This document shows, one piece after another, positions 43,088 to 49,500 of a stretch of 64,000 nt of DNA. The translations under genes were made by a program, and so were the position numbers. Source of the stretch: Kineosporia corallincola (GTDB taxonomy: Bacteria; Actinomycetota; Actinomycetes; Actinomycetales; Kineosporiaceae); assembly GCF_018499875.1 (NCBI RefSeq), contig NZ_JAHBAY010000023.1:1-64000 (forward strand), read 5' to 3'. The notes beneath the pieces are model-generated. The model was not told where the DNA came from. It searched no databases and saw nothing but the letters and a program-made list of their open reading frames with translations. Numbering within the stretch: position 1 is the first letter of the stretch; each line of letters opens with the position of its first letter.

Positions 43088-44443
43088 ATGCGTGGTGATT
43101 TCACACGCCGCAACTTCCTGGCCATGGGAGGCGGCCTGTCGCTGGCGGGCCTGTTGTCCGCCTGTGGATCTCCCGTCGTCACCAGCCTGACCGGCGGTCA
43201 GCCGGCCACCGCGGATGTCATCTTCTGGCATCTGTTCGGCGGCGGCGACGGCGAGAACATGGGCACGATGGTCGACACCGTCCAGAAGGCCACCGGCCAC
43301 TCGGTCGAATCCACCCTGCTGTCGTGGGGTAACCCCTACTACACGAAACTTGCCCTGGCGGCTTCCAGCCAGCGCCCGCCGGACGTGGCCATCAGCCACC
43401 TCTCCCGGCTGTCCACCCTGGCCCAGGCCGGGCTGCTCACCCCCTACGAGGAGACCGGTCTCGCGGAACTCGGTGTCACGCAGGACAAGTTCTCCGCACC
43501 GGCCTGGCAGAAGGCCACCATCGACGGATCCACCTACGCGATCCCGCTCGACACCCACCCGTTCGTGCTCTATTACAACGTGGACCTGGCCGGGAAGGCC
43601 GGGCTGCTGAACGACGCGGGCGACGGTCTCACCGACATCTCCGGCGAGGAGCGCTTCCTCGAGGCCCTGACCGAGATGAAGAAGGTCACCGGGAAGTACG
43701 GCGTCACGATGGCGAACACCGCCGACCCGTCCACCGCCTGGCGCTGGTTCATGACGGTCTACGGCGGCCTGGTGAAGGACCAGGGCATCGTCTCCGACTC
43801 CGGCACGAAGGTGACGGTGGACGACGAGGCCATGCAGGAGACCTTCGCGTTCCTCCAGAAGATCACCGTGGGGCAGAAACTGGCGCCGCCGAACGCCACC
43901 GGCGCGGTCGCGACCCAGCAGTTCAGCGGCGGCGAGGCGGGTTTCCTGTTCGACGGCGTCTGGCAGATCACCGTCTACTCCGGCGTGAAGATGCCCGACG
44001 GCAGCACGCTGAACCTGAACATGGTGCCGTTCCCGGCCCTGCTCGGCGACGAGGCCTGCGCCTACGCCGACTCGCACTCGCTGGTGATTCCCCGGGCGAG
44101 CGGCCGTTCGGCCGAACGTGCCGGATACGCGGCACAATTCATTCAGGGCCTGCTCGGGCAGAGCGCGCTGTGGGCGCAGGGCGGGCACATCCCGGCCTGG
44201 CTGCCGACCGTGGAGAGCGCCGCGTTCAAGGAGCTCAGCCCGCAGAAGAACTACGTGGACGCCGCCGCGAACGCGGTCTACGACCCGGACGGCTGGTACA
44301 CCGGCGCCGGATCGGACTTCCAGAACACGGTGGGCGCCATCATCATCTCGGCGCTGGCGGGGCAGATGACCCCGAAGAGCGCCACCAGCCAGATGAAGTC
44401 AGCGCTGAAGAAGCTGGCCGACACCAACGCGCCGGTGAGCTGA
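43088..44443 (+). CDS. Sugar ABC transporter substrate-binding lipoprotein
   Basis: Extracellular sugar-binding lipoprotein of 451 aa. The N-terminus has a twin-arginine pattern (TRRNFLAMGG) followed by a lipobox LSAC, so export may be by Tat with lipid anchoring at Cys. The mature part is a family 1-type solute-binding fold (VIFWHLFGGGDGENM, AIPLDTHPFVLYYNVDLAGKAGL, FLFDGVWQITVY). GAGGAG lies about 9 bases before the ATG; another ATG at 43081 is out of frame. First gene of an importer operon; a beta-glycoside or other oligosaccharide is a likely ligand given the GH2 gene. Confidence 0.93.
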   Translation: MRGDFTRRNFLAMGGGLSLAGLLSACGSPVVTSLTGGQPATADVIFWHLFGGGDGENMGTMVDTVQKATGHSVESTLLSWGNPYYTKLALAASSQRPPDVAISHLSRLSTLAQAGLLTPYEETGLAELGVTQDKFSAPAWQKATIDGSTYAIPLDTHPFVLYYNVDLAGKAGLLNDAGDGLTDISGEERFLEALTEMKKVTGKYGVTMANTADPSTAWRWFMTVYGGLVKDQGIVSDSGTKVTVDDEAMQETFAFLQKITVGQKLAPPNATGAVATQQFSGGEAGFLFDGVWQITVYSGVKMPDGSTLNLNMVPFPALLGDEACAYADSHSLVIPRASGRSAERAGYAAQFIQGLLGQSALWAQGGHIPAWLPTVESAAFKELSPQKNYVDAAANAVYDPDGWYTGAGSDFQNTVGAIIISALAGQMTPKSATSQMKSALKKLADTNAPVS

Positions 44444-44454
44444 GGGAGTAGATC

Positions 44455-45372
44455 GTGACCACCGCAACCACGGCTGTCCCCACCACCCGCGTCCCGTCCG
44501 ACGGGCGCGACAACCGGGCCGGCTGGATCTTCTCCACCCCGTTCCTGGTGCTCTACGCCCTGTTCCTGATCGGCCCGGTGCTGGTCGGCCTGGTGCTGAG
44601 TTTCTTCAACACCGCCACGGTGAAGAACGACCTCGGCGCCTTCGTCGGCCTCGACAACTACCTGGACATCCTGTCCAGCGTCGACTTCTGGAAGTCGATG
44701 TGGCACTCCACCCTGTTCACCCTCCTGACCGTGCCGTTCCTGGTCGTGCTGCCGCTGCTGGCAGCGGTCTTCGCCGCCCGCATCACCCGTAACCGCTGGT
44801 TCTACCGGGTGGCCTTCTTCGCCCCCTACGTGGTGCCGTCGGCCTCGGTGGCACTGATCTTCAGCTACATCTACTCCCCCGAGATCGGGCTACTGACCAA
44901 AGCTTTCACCAGCGTCGGGCTGCCCGACCCGGGATTCCTGAGCGCCACCAAGGGCGCCTGGTTCGCGGTCACCCTGATGACGGTGTGGTGGACCTTCGGT
45001 TTCAACTTCGTGCTCTACACCGCCGCGTTGCAGGAGATCCCGGAGGAGACCTACGAGGCCGCGGCCATCGACGGGGCGAGCGCCTGGCAGCAGATCCGCT
45101 CGATCACCGTCCCGCTGCTGCGGCCCACCATCGGCCTGGTGCTCATGCTCCAGGTGCTGGCCTCGCTCAAGGTGTTCGACCAGATCTACATCCTGCTGGG
45201 CGGTGGCCCGAACGGCAGCACCCGGCCGGTGATCGAGTACATCTACGACACCGGTTTCACCACCTACCGGGCGGGTTACGCGGCCGCCGGGACCATGGTC
45301 TACTTCCTGATCCTGGTTCTCGTCTCCGCCGTCTGGATGATCACCAGCCGCCGCCGCGACGCGCGCGCGTGA
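44455..45372 (+). CDS. Sugar ABC transporter permease (MalF-type)
   Basis: Six-helix permease subunit of 305 aa in the carbohydrate uptake transporter-1 family. The EAA loop that contacts the ATPase is EETYEAAAIDGASAWQQIRSITVPLL. GTG start, 11 bases after the binding-protein stop. No ATPase gene is present in the operon, so a shared MsiK-type ATPase encoded elsewhere probably drives it, as is common in actinobacteria. Confidence 0.93.
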   Translation: MTTATTAVPTTRVPSDGRDNRAGWIFSTPFLVLYALFLIGPVLVGLVLSFFNTATVKNDLGAFVGLDNYLDILSSVDFWKSMWHSTLFTLLTVPFLVVLPLLAAVFAARITRNRWFYRVAFFAPYVVPSASVALIFSYIYSPEIGLLTKAFTSVGLPDPGFLSATKGAWFAVTLMTVWWTFGFNFVLYTAALQEIPEETYEAAAIDGASAWQQIRSITVPLLRPTIGLVLMLQVLASLKVFDQIYILLGGGPNGSTRPVIEYIYDTGFTTYRAGYAAAGTMVYFLILVLVSAVWMITSRRRDARA

Positions 45373-45385
45373 AGGGACCGAAAAC

Positions 45386-46264
45386 ATGACCACGACAACC
45401 CTTCCCACGCCGCGTAAGCGCAAGGAACGGTCACAGGCCGACAAGACCGGCTCGAAGGCGTTCAACCGGCTCGCCGCCACCTGTCTCACGTTGTTCGCGC
45501 TGATCTGGCTGATCCCGTTCGCCTACGCGGTGATCACCTCGGTCCGCCCGATCGAGGAGATCACCGCCGACCCGATCGGCTTCTCGCTGGGCAGCTGGAC
45601 GCTCGACGCGTACCACGCCGCCTTCAGCCTGAACTCGATCGGCTGGTGGTACCTGAACAGCTTCCTGATCTCCACGCTGTCGGTGGTCTTCACCGTGATC
45701 GTCTGCTCGCTGATCGCCTTCGGCCTGGCGCACCTGCGGTTCCGGGGCAAGGGCGCGCTGACCGTCCTGATCCTGGCCGGCCTGATGGTGCCGATGGAGG
45801 CCCTGGTCCTGCCGCAGTTCATGGAGTTCCGGGCGTTCGGCCTGCTCGGCACCTACTGGGCGCTGATCCTGCCGGCCACGGCCTCACCGGTCGCGGTGTT
45901 CGTGTTCCGCTCGTTCCTCAAGGGCATCCCGGACGCCCTGATCGAGGCGGCGCGGATCGACGGGGCCTCGTGGTGGCGGATCTACCGGCAGATCTGTATG
46001 CCGCTGTGCCGCCCGGCCGTCTCCGCGGTGGCGATCTTCACCTTCATCACCACCTGGAACGCCTTCCTGTGGCCGTTGCTGGTGCTGACCCAGACCAAGT
46101 CGCAGACCATCCCGGTGGGTCTGAGCGGCCTGCTCGGGGCGACCAGCATCAACCAGGCCGAGGTGATGGCCTCGGCCGTGCTCGGCCTGCTGCCCCTGCT
46201 GGTGGTGTTCCTGGTGGCCCAGCGTCAGATCGTGCAGGGCGTGGCCAGCACGGGCATCAAGTAG
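45386..46264 (+). CDS. Sugar ABC transporter permease (MalG-type)
   Basis: Second permease, 292 aa, six helices after a basic N-terminal tail. The EAA loop is PDALIEAARIDGASWWRIYRQICMPL. Partner of the MalF-type permease 13 bases upstream. Last gene of the importer operon; its final 8 bases overlap the end of a small candidate gene on the opposite strand, and a hairpin at 46451 may terminate the operon. Confidence 0.93.
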   Translation: MTTTTLPTPRKRKERSQADKTGSKAFNRLAATCLTLFALIWLIPFAYAVITSVRPIEEITADPIGFSLGSWTLDAYHAAFSLNSIGWWYLNSFLISTLSVVFTVIVCSLIAFGLAHLRFRGKGALTVLILAGLMVPMEALVLPQFMEFRAFGLLGTYWALILPATASPVAVFVFRSFLKGIPDALIEAARIDGASWWRIYRQICMPLCRPAVSAVAIFTFITTWNAFLWPLLVLTQTKSQTIPVGLSGLLGATSINQAEVMASAVLGLLPLLVVFLVAQRQIVQGVASTGIK

Positions 46265-46394
46265 CACTCTCCTCGCCGTCGCCGAGTTTCCCCAGCGAGC
46301 GCAGATAGCGCCGCAGGCAGAGCTCGGCGACGGTGAGCTCGCTGTCCGGGATGTTCAGGGCGTACACGGTGCGCTCGTCCAGCTCGTCGGCCAT
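46257..46394 (-). CDS. Candidate small protein, 45 aa
   Basis: Short frame convergent with the permease gene. The product starts MADELDERTVYALNIPDSEL and ends with an amphipathic helix-like LCLRRYLRSLGKLGDGEE segment; its charge balance and codon third positions (mostly G/C) look like real coding. No ribosome site is obvious. The frame is open further upstream but only with non-ATG codons. No family was recognised. It occupies part of the 276-base gap between the permease and MOSC genes. Confidence 0.4.
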   Translation of the reverse strand: MADELDERTVYALNIPDSELTVAELCLRRYLRSLGKLGDGEESAT

Positions 46395-46450
46395 CACCCC
46401 AGGCTGCTGCGCACAGGCGAGCAGCGTCCGACCACCGGTTGAACAATGGA

Positions 46451-46478
46451 CGGCGCCGGCCTTTCGAGGTCGGCGCCG
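46451..46478 (+). terminator. Hairpin after the sugar importer operon
   Basis: CGGCGCCG at 46451-46458 is repeated inverted at 46471-46478 (each arm is itself palindromic) over a 12-base spacer, followed by TT. It is the only strong structure between the permease and MOSC genes. Confidence 0.5.
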
Positions 46479-46540
46479 TTCACAGGTTCCGGCGCAGGCT
46501 CGCCCTCACCCGTCCGGTACGCCCGGTACGCTCGGCCGTC

Positions 46541-47023
46541 GTGCCGAGGATCGTCGAGCTGCTGGTCTCACCGCTGCACCGCTACGAGGGCCGCCCGGCC
46601 GACGGCCCGGCGCCCGTGCCGGACGGTGCCCCGGACGATGAACTGGTCGGGCGGATCGCCGTGCGGGCCCGGCTGGGCATCACCGGTGACCGCTACTTCG
46701 GGAAGACGGCCCATCGCGACGCGGCCGTCACGCTGATCGCGAGTGAGTCGCTGCCGCCGGGTGTCGGCCTGATCCAGGTGCGGCGCAACATCCTTCTCCA
46801 GGGCGTCGACGTGGACTCGATGGTCGGGCGCACCCTCACCCTCGACTCCGGCAGCGGGCCGGTGTCGTTCGAGGTGCGCCGCCGGGCCAATCCGTGTGCC
46901 TGGATGGACGTGGTGATCGGGCCGGGTGCGTTCCGGGCCCTGCGCGGGCGGGGCGGGATCCGCTGCGTGCCGGTGAACGACGGCGAACTGCGGCTGGGCC
47001 CGGTCGACGTGGTCACCTCGTGA
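46541..47023 (+). CDS. MOSC domain protein
   Basis: Protein of 160 aa with a MOSC (molybdenum cofactor sulfurase C-terminal-like) domain, thought to carry sulfur or molybdenum cofactor. Features are LGITGDRYFGKTAHRDAAVTLI, VRRNILLQGVDVDSMVGRTL and the conserved cysteine in ANPCAWMDVVIGPGAFRAL (the MOSC Cys position). GTG 46541 was chosen because TACGCT (46527-46532) lies 8 bases upstream, implying a leaderless mRNA, and because sequence before it is Arg-rich non-coding. Its cellular partner is unknown. Confidence 0.82.
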   Translation: MPRIVELLVSPLHRYEGRPADGPAPVPDGAPDDELVGRIAVRARLGITGDRYFGKTAHRDAAVTLIASESLPPGVGLIQVRRNILLQGVDVDSMVGRTLTLDSGSGPVSFEVRRRANPCAWMDVVIGPGAFRALRGRGGIRCVPVNDGELRLGPVDVVTS

Positions 47024-47114
47024 TCAGCGAGCGCGTCCCGCCCCCCGGAGGGGGGAGGGCGGAACGCGCATGCTCATCACCAGGGGGCCGTGCGTGGCGG
47101 AGCTCCTCGTCGTC

Positions 47115-47387
47115 CTAAATTGCCCGCCGCCCGGCCAGATTCACCCACAGCAGCAGCACGATGATCGCCCCGATGATCGAGCCGATCAGCCCGGAGGGCT
47201 GGAGCAGACCGTCGGCCGAGTCCTTGCCGAAGATCAGGTAACCGAGGAAGCCGCCGACGAACGAGCCGACGATCCCGACGCCGATCGTGGCCGGGATCGA
47301 CATGCTCTGCCGGCCGGGCACCAGAAGCCGGGCCACGGCACCGGCGATCAGGCCGACGATGATGAGAGTGATGATCAGACCAAGCAT
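47115..47387 (-). CDS. GlsB/YeaQ/YmgE family membrane protein
   Basis: Stress-associated small membrane protein (transglycosylase-associated family), 90 aa with three hydrophobic helices: MLGLIITLIIVGLIAGAVAR, TIGVGIVGSFVGGFLGYLIFG and LIGSIIGAIIVLLLWV (cited by helix). The PGRQSMSIPATIGVGIVGS loop is diagnostic. AAGGA precedes the ATG. Divergent from an orphan LuxR-type response regulator, with CCCCT/AGGGG dyads between them. Confidence 0.92.
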   Translation of the reverse strand: MLGLIITLIIVGLIAGAVARLLVPGRQSMSIPATIGVGIVGSFVGGFLGYLIFGKDSADGLLQPSGLIGSIIGAIIVLLLWVNLAGRRAI

Positions 47388-47441
47388 TTCGGAGTCCTTC
47401 CGAAGGTCGGGCGCTGTGCTCTGACGTCTTCCACGAAACCA

Positions 47442-47475
47442 CCCCTGGGGCTGGTCCACCACACCCCTAAGGGGG
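47442..47475. promoter_or_regulatory. CCCCT/AGGGG dyads between glsB-like and response regulator genes
   Basis: CCCCTGGGG (47442-47450) and CCCCTAAGGGGG (47464-47475) are two palindromic motifs about 22 bases apart, centre to centre, in a 93-base divergent region and next to the regulator start. They could be binding sites of that regulator. Confidence 0.5.
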
Positions 47476-47480
47476 TTATC

Positions 47481-48149
47481 GTGACGAGCGTGACGAAGCC
47501 GCCGATCCTCATCGCGCTGGTCAACGACTACGACGTGGTCACCACGGGCCTGGCGCACATGCTCGACCAGTACCGCGAGCGGGTGCTGATCGCCGAGATC
47601 GACACCAACCTCGGGGTGGACGACCGGGTCGACATCGTTCTCTACGACACCTTCGCGCAGCCCGAGTCCGACGTCGAGGAGCTGCGCACGCTGGCCGAGA
47701 ACCCGCGCGCCCGCAGGGTTGTCGTGTACACCTGGAACTTCCACCCGGCCCTGATCGAGCGCGCCCGCGAGCAGGGCATGTCCGGCTACCTGTCCAAGAC
47801 GCTGCCGGCCGCCGACCTGGTGGAGGCGCTGGAGGCGGTGCACGCCGGCCGGGTCGTGGTCAGCGAGCAGGCACCCCGGGCCCGCACCGCCCCCGGCCTG
47901 AACTGGCCGGGCCGCGGCGAGGGGCTCACCGACCGGGAGGCCGAGGTGCTGGCGCTCATCACCCAGGGCATGAGCAACGCCCAGGTGGCCGGGCTGACCT
48001 ACCTCAGCCCGAACACCATCAAGTCGTACATCCGCAGCATCTACCGCAAGATCGGGGTGGCCAGCCGCACCCAGGCGGTGCTCTGGGGTGTGCAGCACGG
48101 CTTCACGCCCGACCACCACCGGGTCGAGCACTGGCAGGGCGGCCCGTGA
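47481..48149 (+). CDS. LuxR/NarL-type response regulator, orphan
   Basis: Two-domain regulator of 222 aa. The N-terminal receiver has an atypical opening (ILIALVNDYDVVTTGL) but keeps the phospho-acceptor-like Asp in VDIVLYDTF and the Lys in GYLSKTLPAADL. The C-terminal LuxR HTH is LTDREAEVLALITQGMSNAQVA...SPNTIKSYIRSIYRKIGVASRTQAV (residues about 150-205). No histidine kinase gene is adjacent. A second GTG at 47490 is an alternative start. Its stop directly abuts the convergent bluB stop. Confidence 0.88.
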   Translation: MTSVTKPPILIALVNDYDVVTTGLAHMLDQYRERVLIAEIDTNLGVDDRVDIVLYDTFAQPESDVEELRTLAENPRARRVVVYTWNFHPALIERAREQGMSGYLSKTLPAADLVEALEAVHAGRVVVSEQAPRARTAPGLNWPGRGEGLTDREAEVLALITQGMSNAQVAGLTYLSPNTIKSYIRSIYRKIGVASRTQAVLWGVQHGFTPDHHRVEHWQGGP

Positions 48150-48776
48150 TCACCACTTCTCCCGGTGCACGAACCGCTCCAGCGGGGAGCGGCTGCGCCA
48201 GCCGTGCCGTTCCAGGTCGGGCACCTCGTGCAGCGAGCTGACCGGTCCCAGGCAGAGCCAGGCCACCGGCCGCACCCCGTCCGGGATGCCGAGCAGCCCG
48301 GCCAGGAAGGGCTCCCGGTAGAACGACACCCAGCCCACGCCCAGGTCCTCGGCGGTGGCGGCCAGCCACAGGTTCTGGATGGCCAGGCACACCGAGTACA
48401 GCCCGGCGTCGGCGATCGCGTGCCGGCCCAGCACCGCCGGCCCGCCGCGCTGCGCGTCGTAGGTGACCACCACCGACAGGCTCGACTCCAGCACCCCGTC
48501 GATCTTGATCCGCGCGAACCGCTCGGCCTCCTCACCGCTCAGGGTTGCCGCGAACGTCTCGCGCTCGAGCTGCACGTGGTCGAAAAACGCCTGCCGGGTG
48601 CCCTGGTCCCGGATCAGCAGGAAGTCCCAGGGCTGCGACATGCCCACGCTGGGGGCGGCGTGCGCGGCGGACAGCACGCGTGCCAGCGTCTCGTCGTCCA
48701 CCGGCGCACCGGTGAACTCGGCCCGCACGTCGCGGCGGCGGAACATCACGTCATACAGATCTCGCACGGGCCTCAT
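48150..48776 (-). CDS. bluB: 5,6-dimethylbenzimidazole synthase
   Basis: Flavin-destroying nitroreductase-family enzyme that converts FMNH2 and oxygen to 5,6-dimethylbenzimidazole, the lower ligand of B12; 208 aa. BluB-specific segments are FRRRDVRAEFTG, AAHAAPSVGMSQPWDFLLI, GVGWVSFYREPFL and the C-terminal ERHGWRSRSPLE. Its presence implies that the organism makes true cobalamin, the cofactor of the diol dehydratase encoded 12 kb away. No other cobalamin genes and no B12 riboswitch were seen nearby. Confidence 0.92.
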   Translation of the reverse strand: MRPVRDLYDVMFRRRDVRAEFTGAPVDDETLARVLSAAHAAPSVGMSQPWDFLLIRDQGTRQAFFDHVQLERETFAATLSGEEAERFARIKIDGVLESSLSVVVTYDAQRGGPAVLGRHAIADAGLYSVCLAIQNLWLAATAEDLGVGWVSFYREPFLAGLLGIPDGVRPVAWLCLGPVSSLHEVPDLERHGWRSRSPLERFVHREKW

Positions 48777-48793
48777 TCTGGCCGGGTCCGCTC

Positions 48794-48799
48794 TAGGCT
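48794..48799 (+). promoter_or_regulatory. -10 box (TAGGCT) of the maltokinase-cap-like gene
   Basis: TAGGCT fits TANNNT and is 6 bases before the ATG at 48806; no ribosome site is present, so the transcript should be leaderless. Confidence 0.55.
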
Positions 48800-48805
48800 C
48801 GTTTC

Positions 48806-49438
48806 ATGGCTCTCATCCACCAGGCGACACTGAGTCCGTCGAAGATCGAGCTACTGAACTCCTGGCTGCGCTCCCGGGCCTGGGCCGACGGCCTCACCGG
48901 CGTGCGCAACGCCGGGGCCTACCGTTTCGACGACCCGGACGGGCAGGTCGGGATCGAGACCATCCTGGCCACCACCGACGATCCGGGCGCCCCGCTGCTG
49001 CACATTCCGCTGACCTATCGCGGCGAGCCGCTGCACGGCGCCGACGAGCACCTGATCGGCACCACCGAGCACTCCGTGCTCGGCACCCGCTGGGTCTACG
49101 ACGGGTGCGGCGACCCGGTCTGGGCGGCCGTGGCCGCCTCCGTCATCCTCACCGGTGGCTCGCAGGTGGCGGAAATGGTGGCCGACGCAACCGGCGAGCT
49201 GACCGAACGCACGCCGACGGCCACCGTGATCGGCAGCGGCACCCCCGGCACCGGGATCCCGCCGATCGTCGGGGCTCAGCCGCACGACGAGGCCGCCGGG
49301 TACACCGTGGTCACCACCGGTGGCCCGGTGCTGGTCGTGGCCCGCATCGTGGGCCGCGAGCTGACCGGGGTCACGCAGACCCTGACCGCGCGCGTGGCCG
49401 GCGGCGATCCGGTGGTGGTGGCGGGCATCCGGATCTGA
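48806..49438 (+). CDS. Maltokinase N-terminal cap-like protein
   Basis: Protein of 210 aa resembling the N-terminal cap domain of actinobacterial maltokinase, present without the kinase domain. Recognised features: MALIHQATLSPSKIELLNSW, YRFDDPDGQVGIETIL, HIPLTYRGEPLHGADEHLIGTTEHSVLGTRWVYDGCGDPVW (in parts). Stand-alone versions are found in actinobacteria with unknown role, possibly in glycogen/trehalose metabolism. No treS, mak or glgE gene is adjacent. Confidence 0.75.
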   Translation: MALIHQATLSPSKIELLNSWLRSRAWADGLTGVRNAGAYRFDDPDGQVGIETILATTDDPGAPLLHIPLTYRGEPLHGADEHLIGTTEHSVLGTRWVYDGCGDPVWAAVAASVILTGGSQVAEMVADATGELTERTPTATVIGSGTPGTGIPPIVGAQPHDEAAGYTVVTTGGPVLVVARIVGRELTGVTQTLTARVAGGDPVVVAGIRI

Positions 49439-49445
49439 CGCGGAA

Positions 49446-49488
49446 GAGGGCGGACGGTGCGGGTTCTCACCCACCACCGCCCGCCCTC
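49446..49488. terminator. Bidirectional hairpin terminator
   Basis: GAGGGCGG-A-CGGTG (49446-49459) pairs with CACCG-C-CCGCCCTC (49475-49488), a 13-bp stem with one mismatch, between the convergent maltokinase-cap-like and DUF6345-like genes. Confidence 0.75.
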
Positions 49489-49500
49489 GCGGACCTCCGC

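Noticed and set aside
46395-46510. Remnant of a tyrosine phosphatase (VHCSTGGRT) upstream of the 45-aa frame
   Set aside because: The P-loop needs Cys-x5-Arg, but here there are only four residues between Cys and Arg, and no start codon or flanking domain is present.
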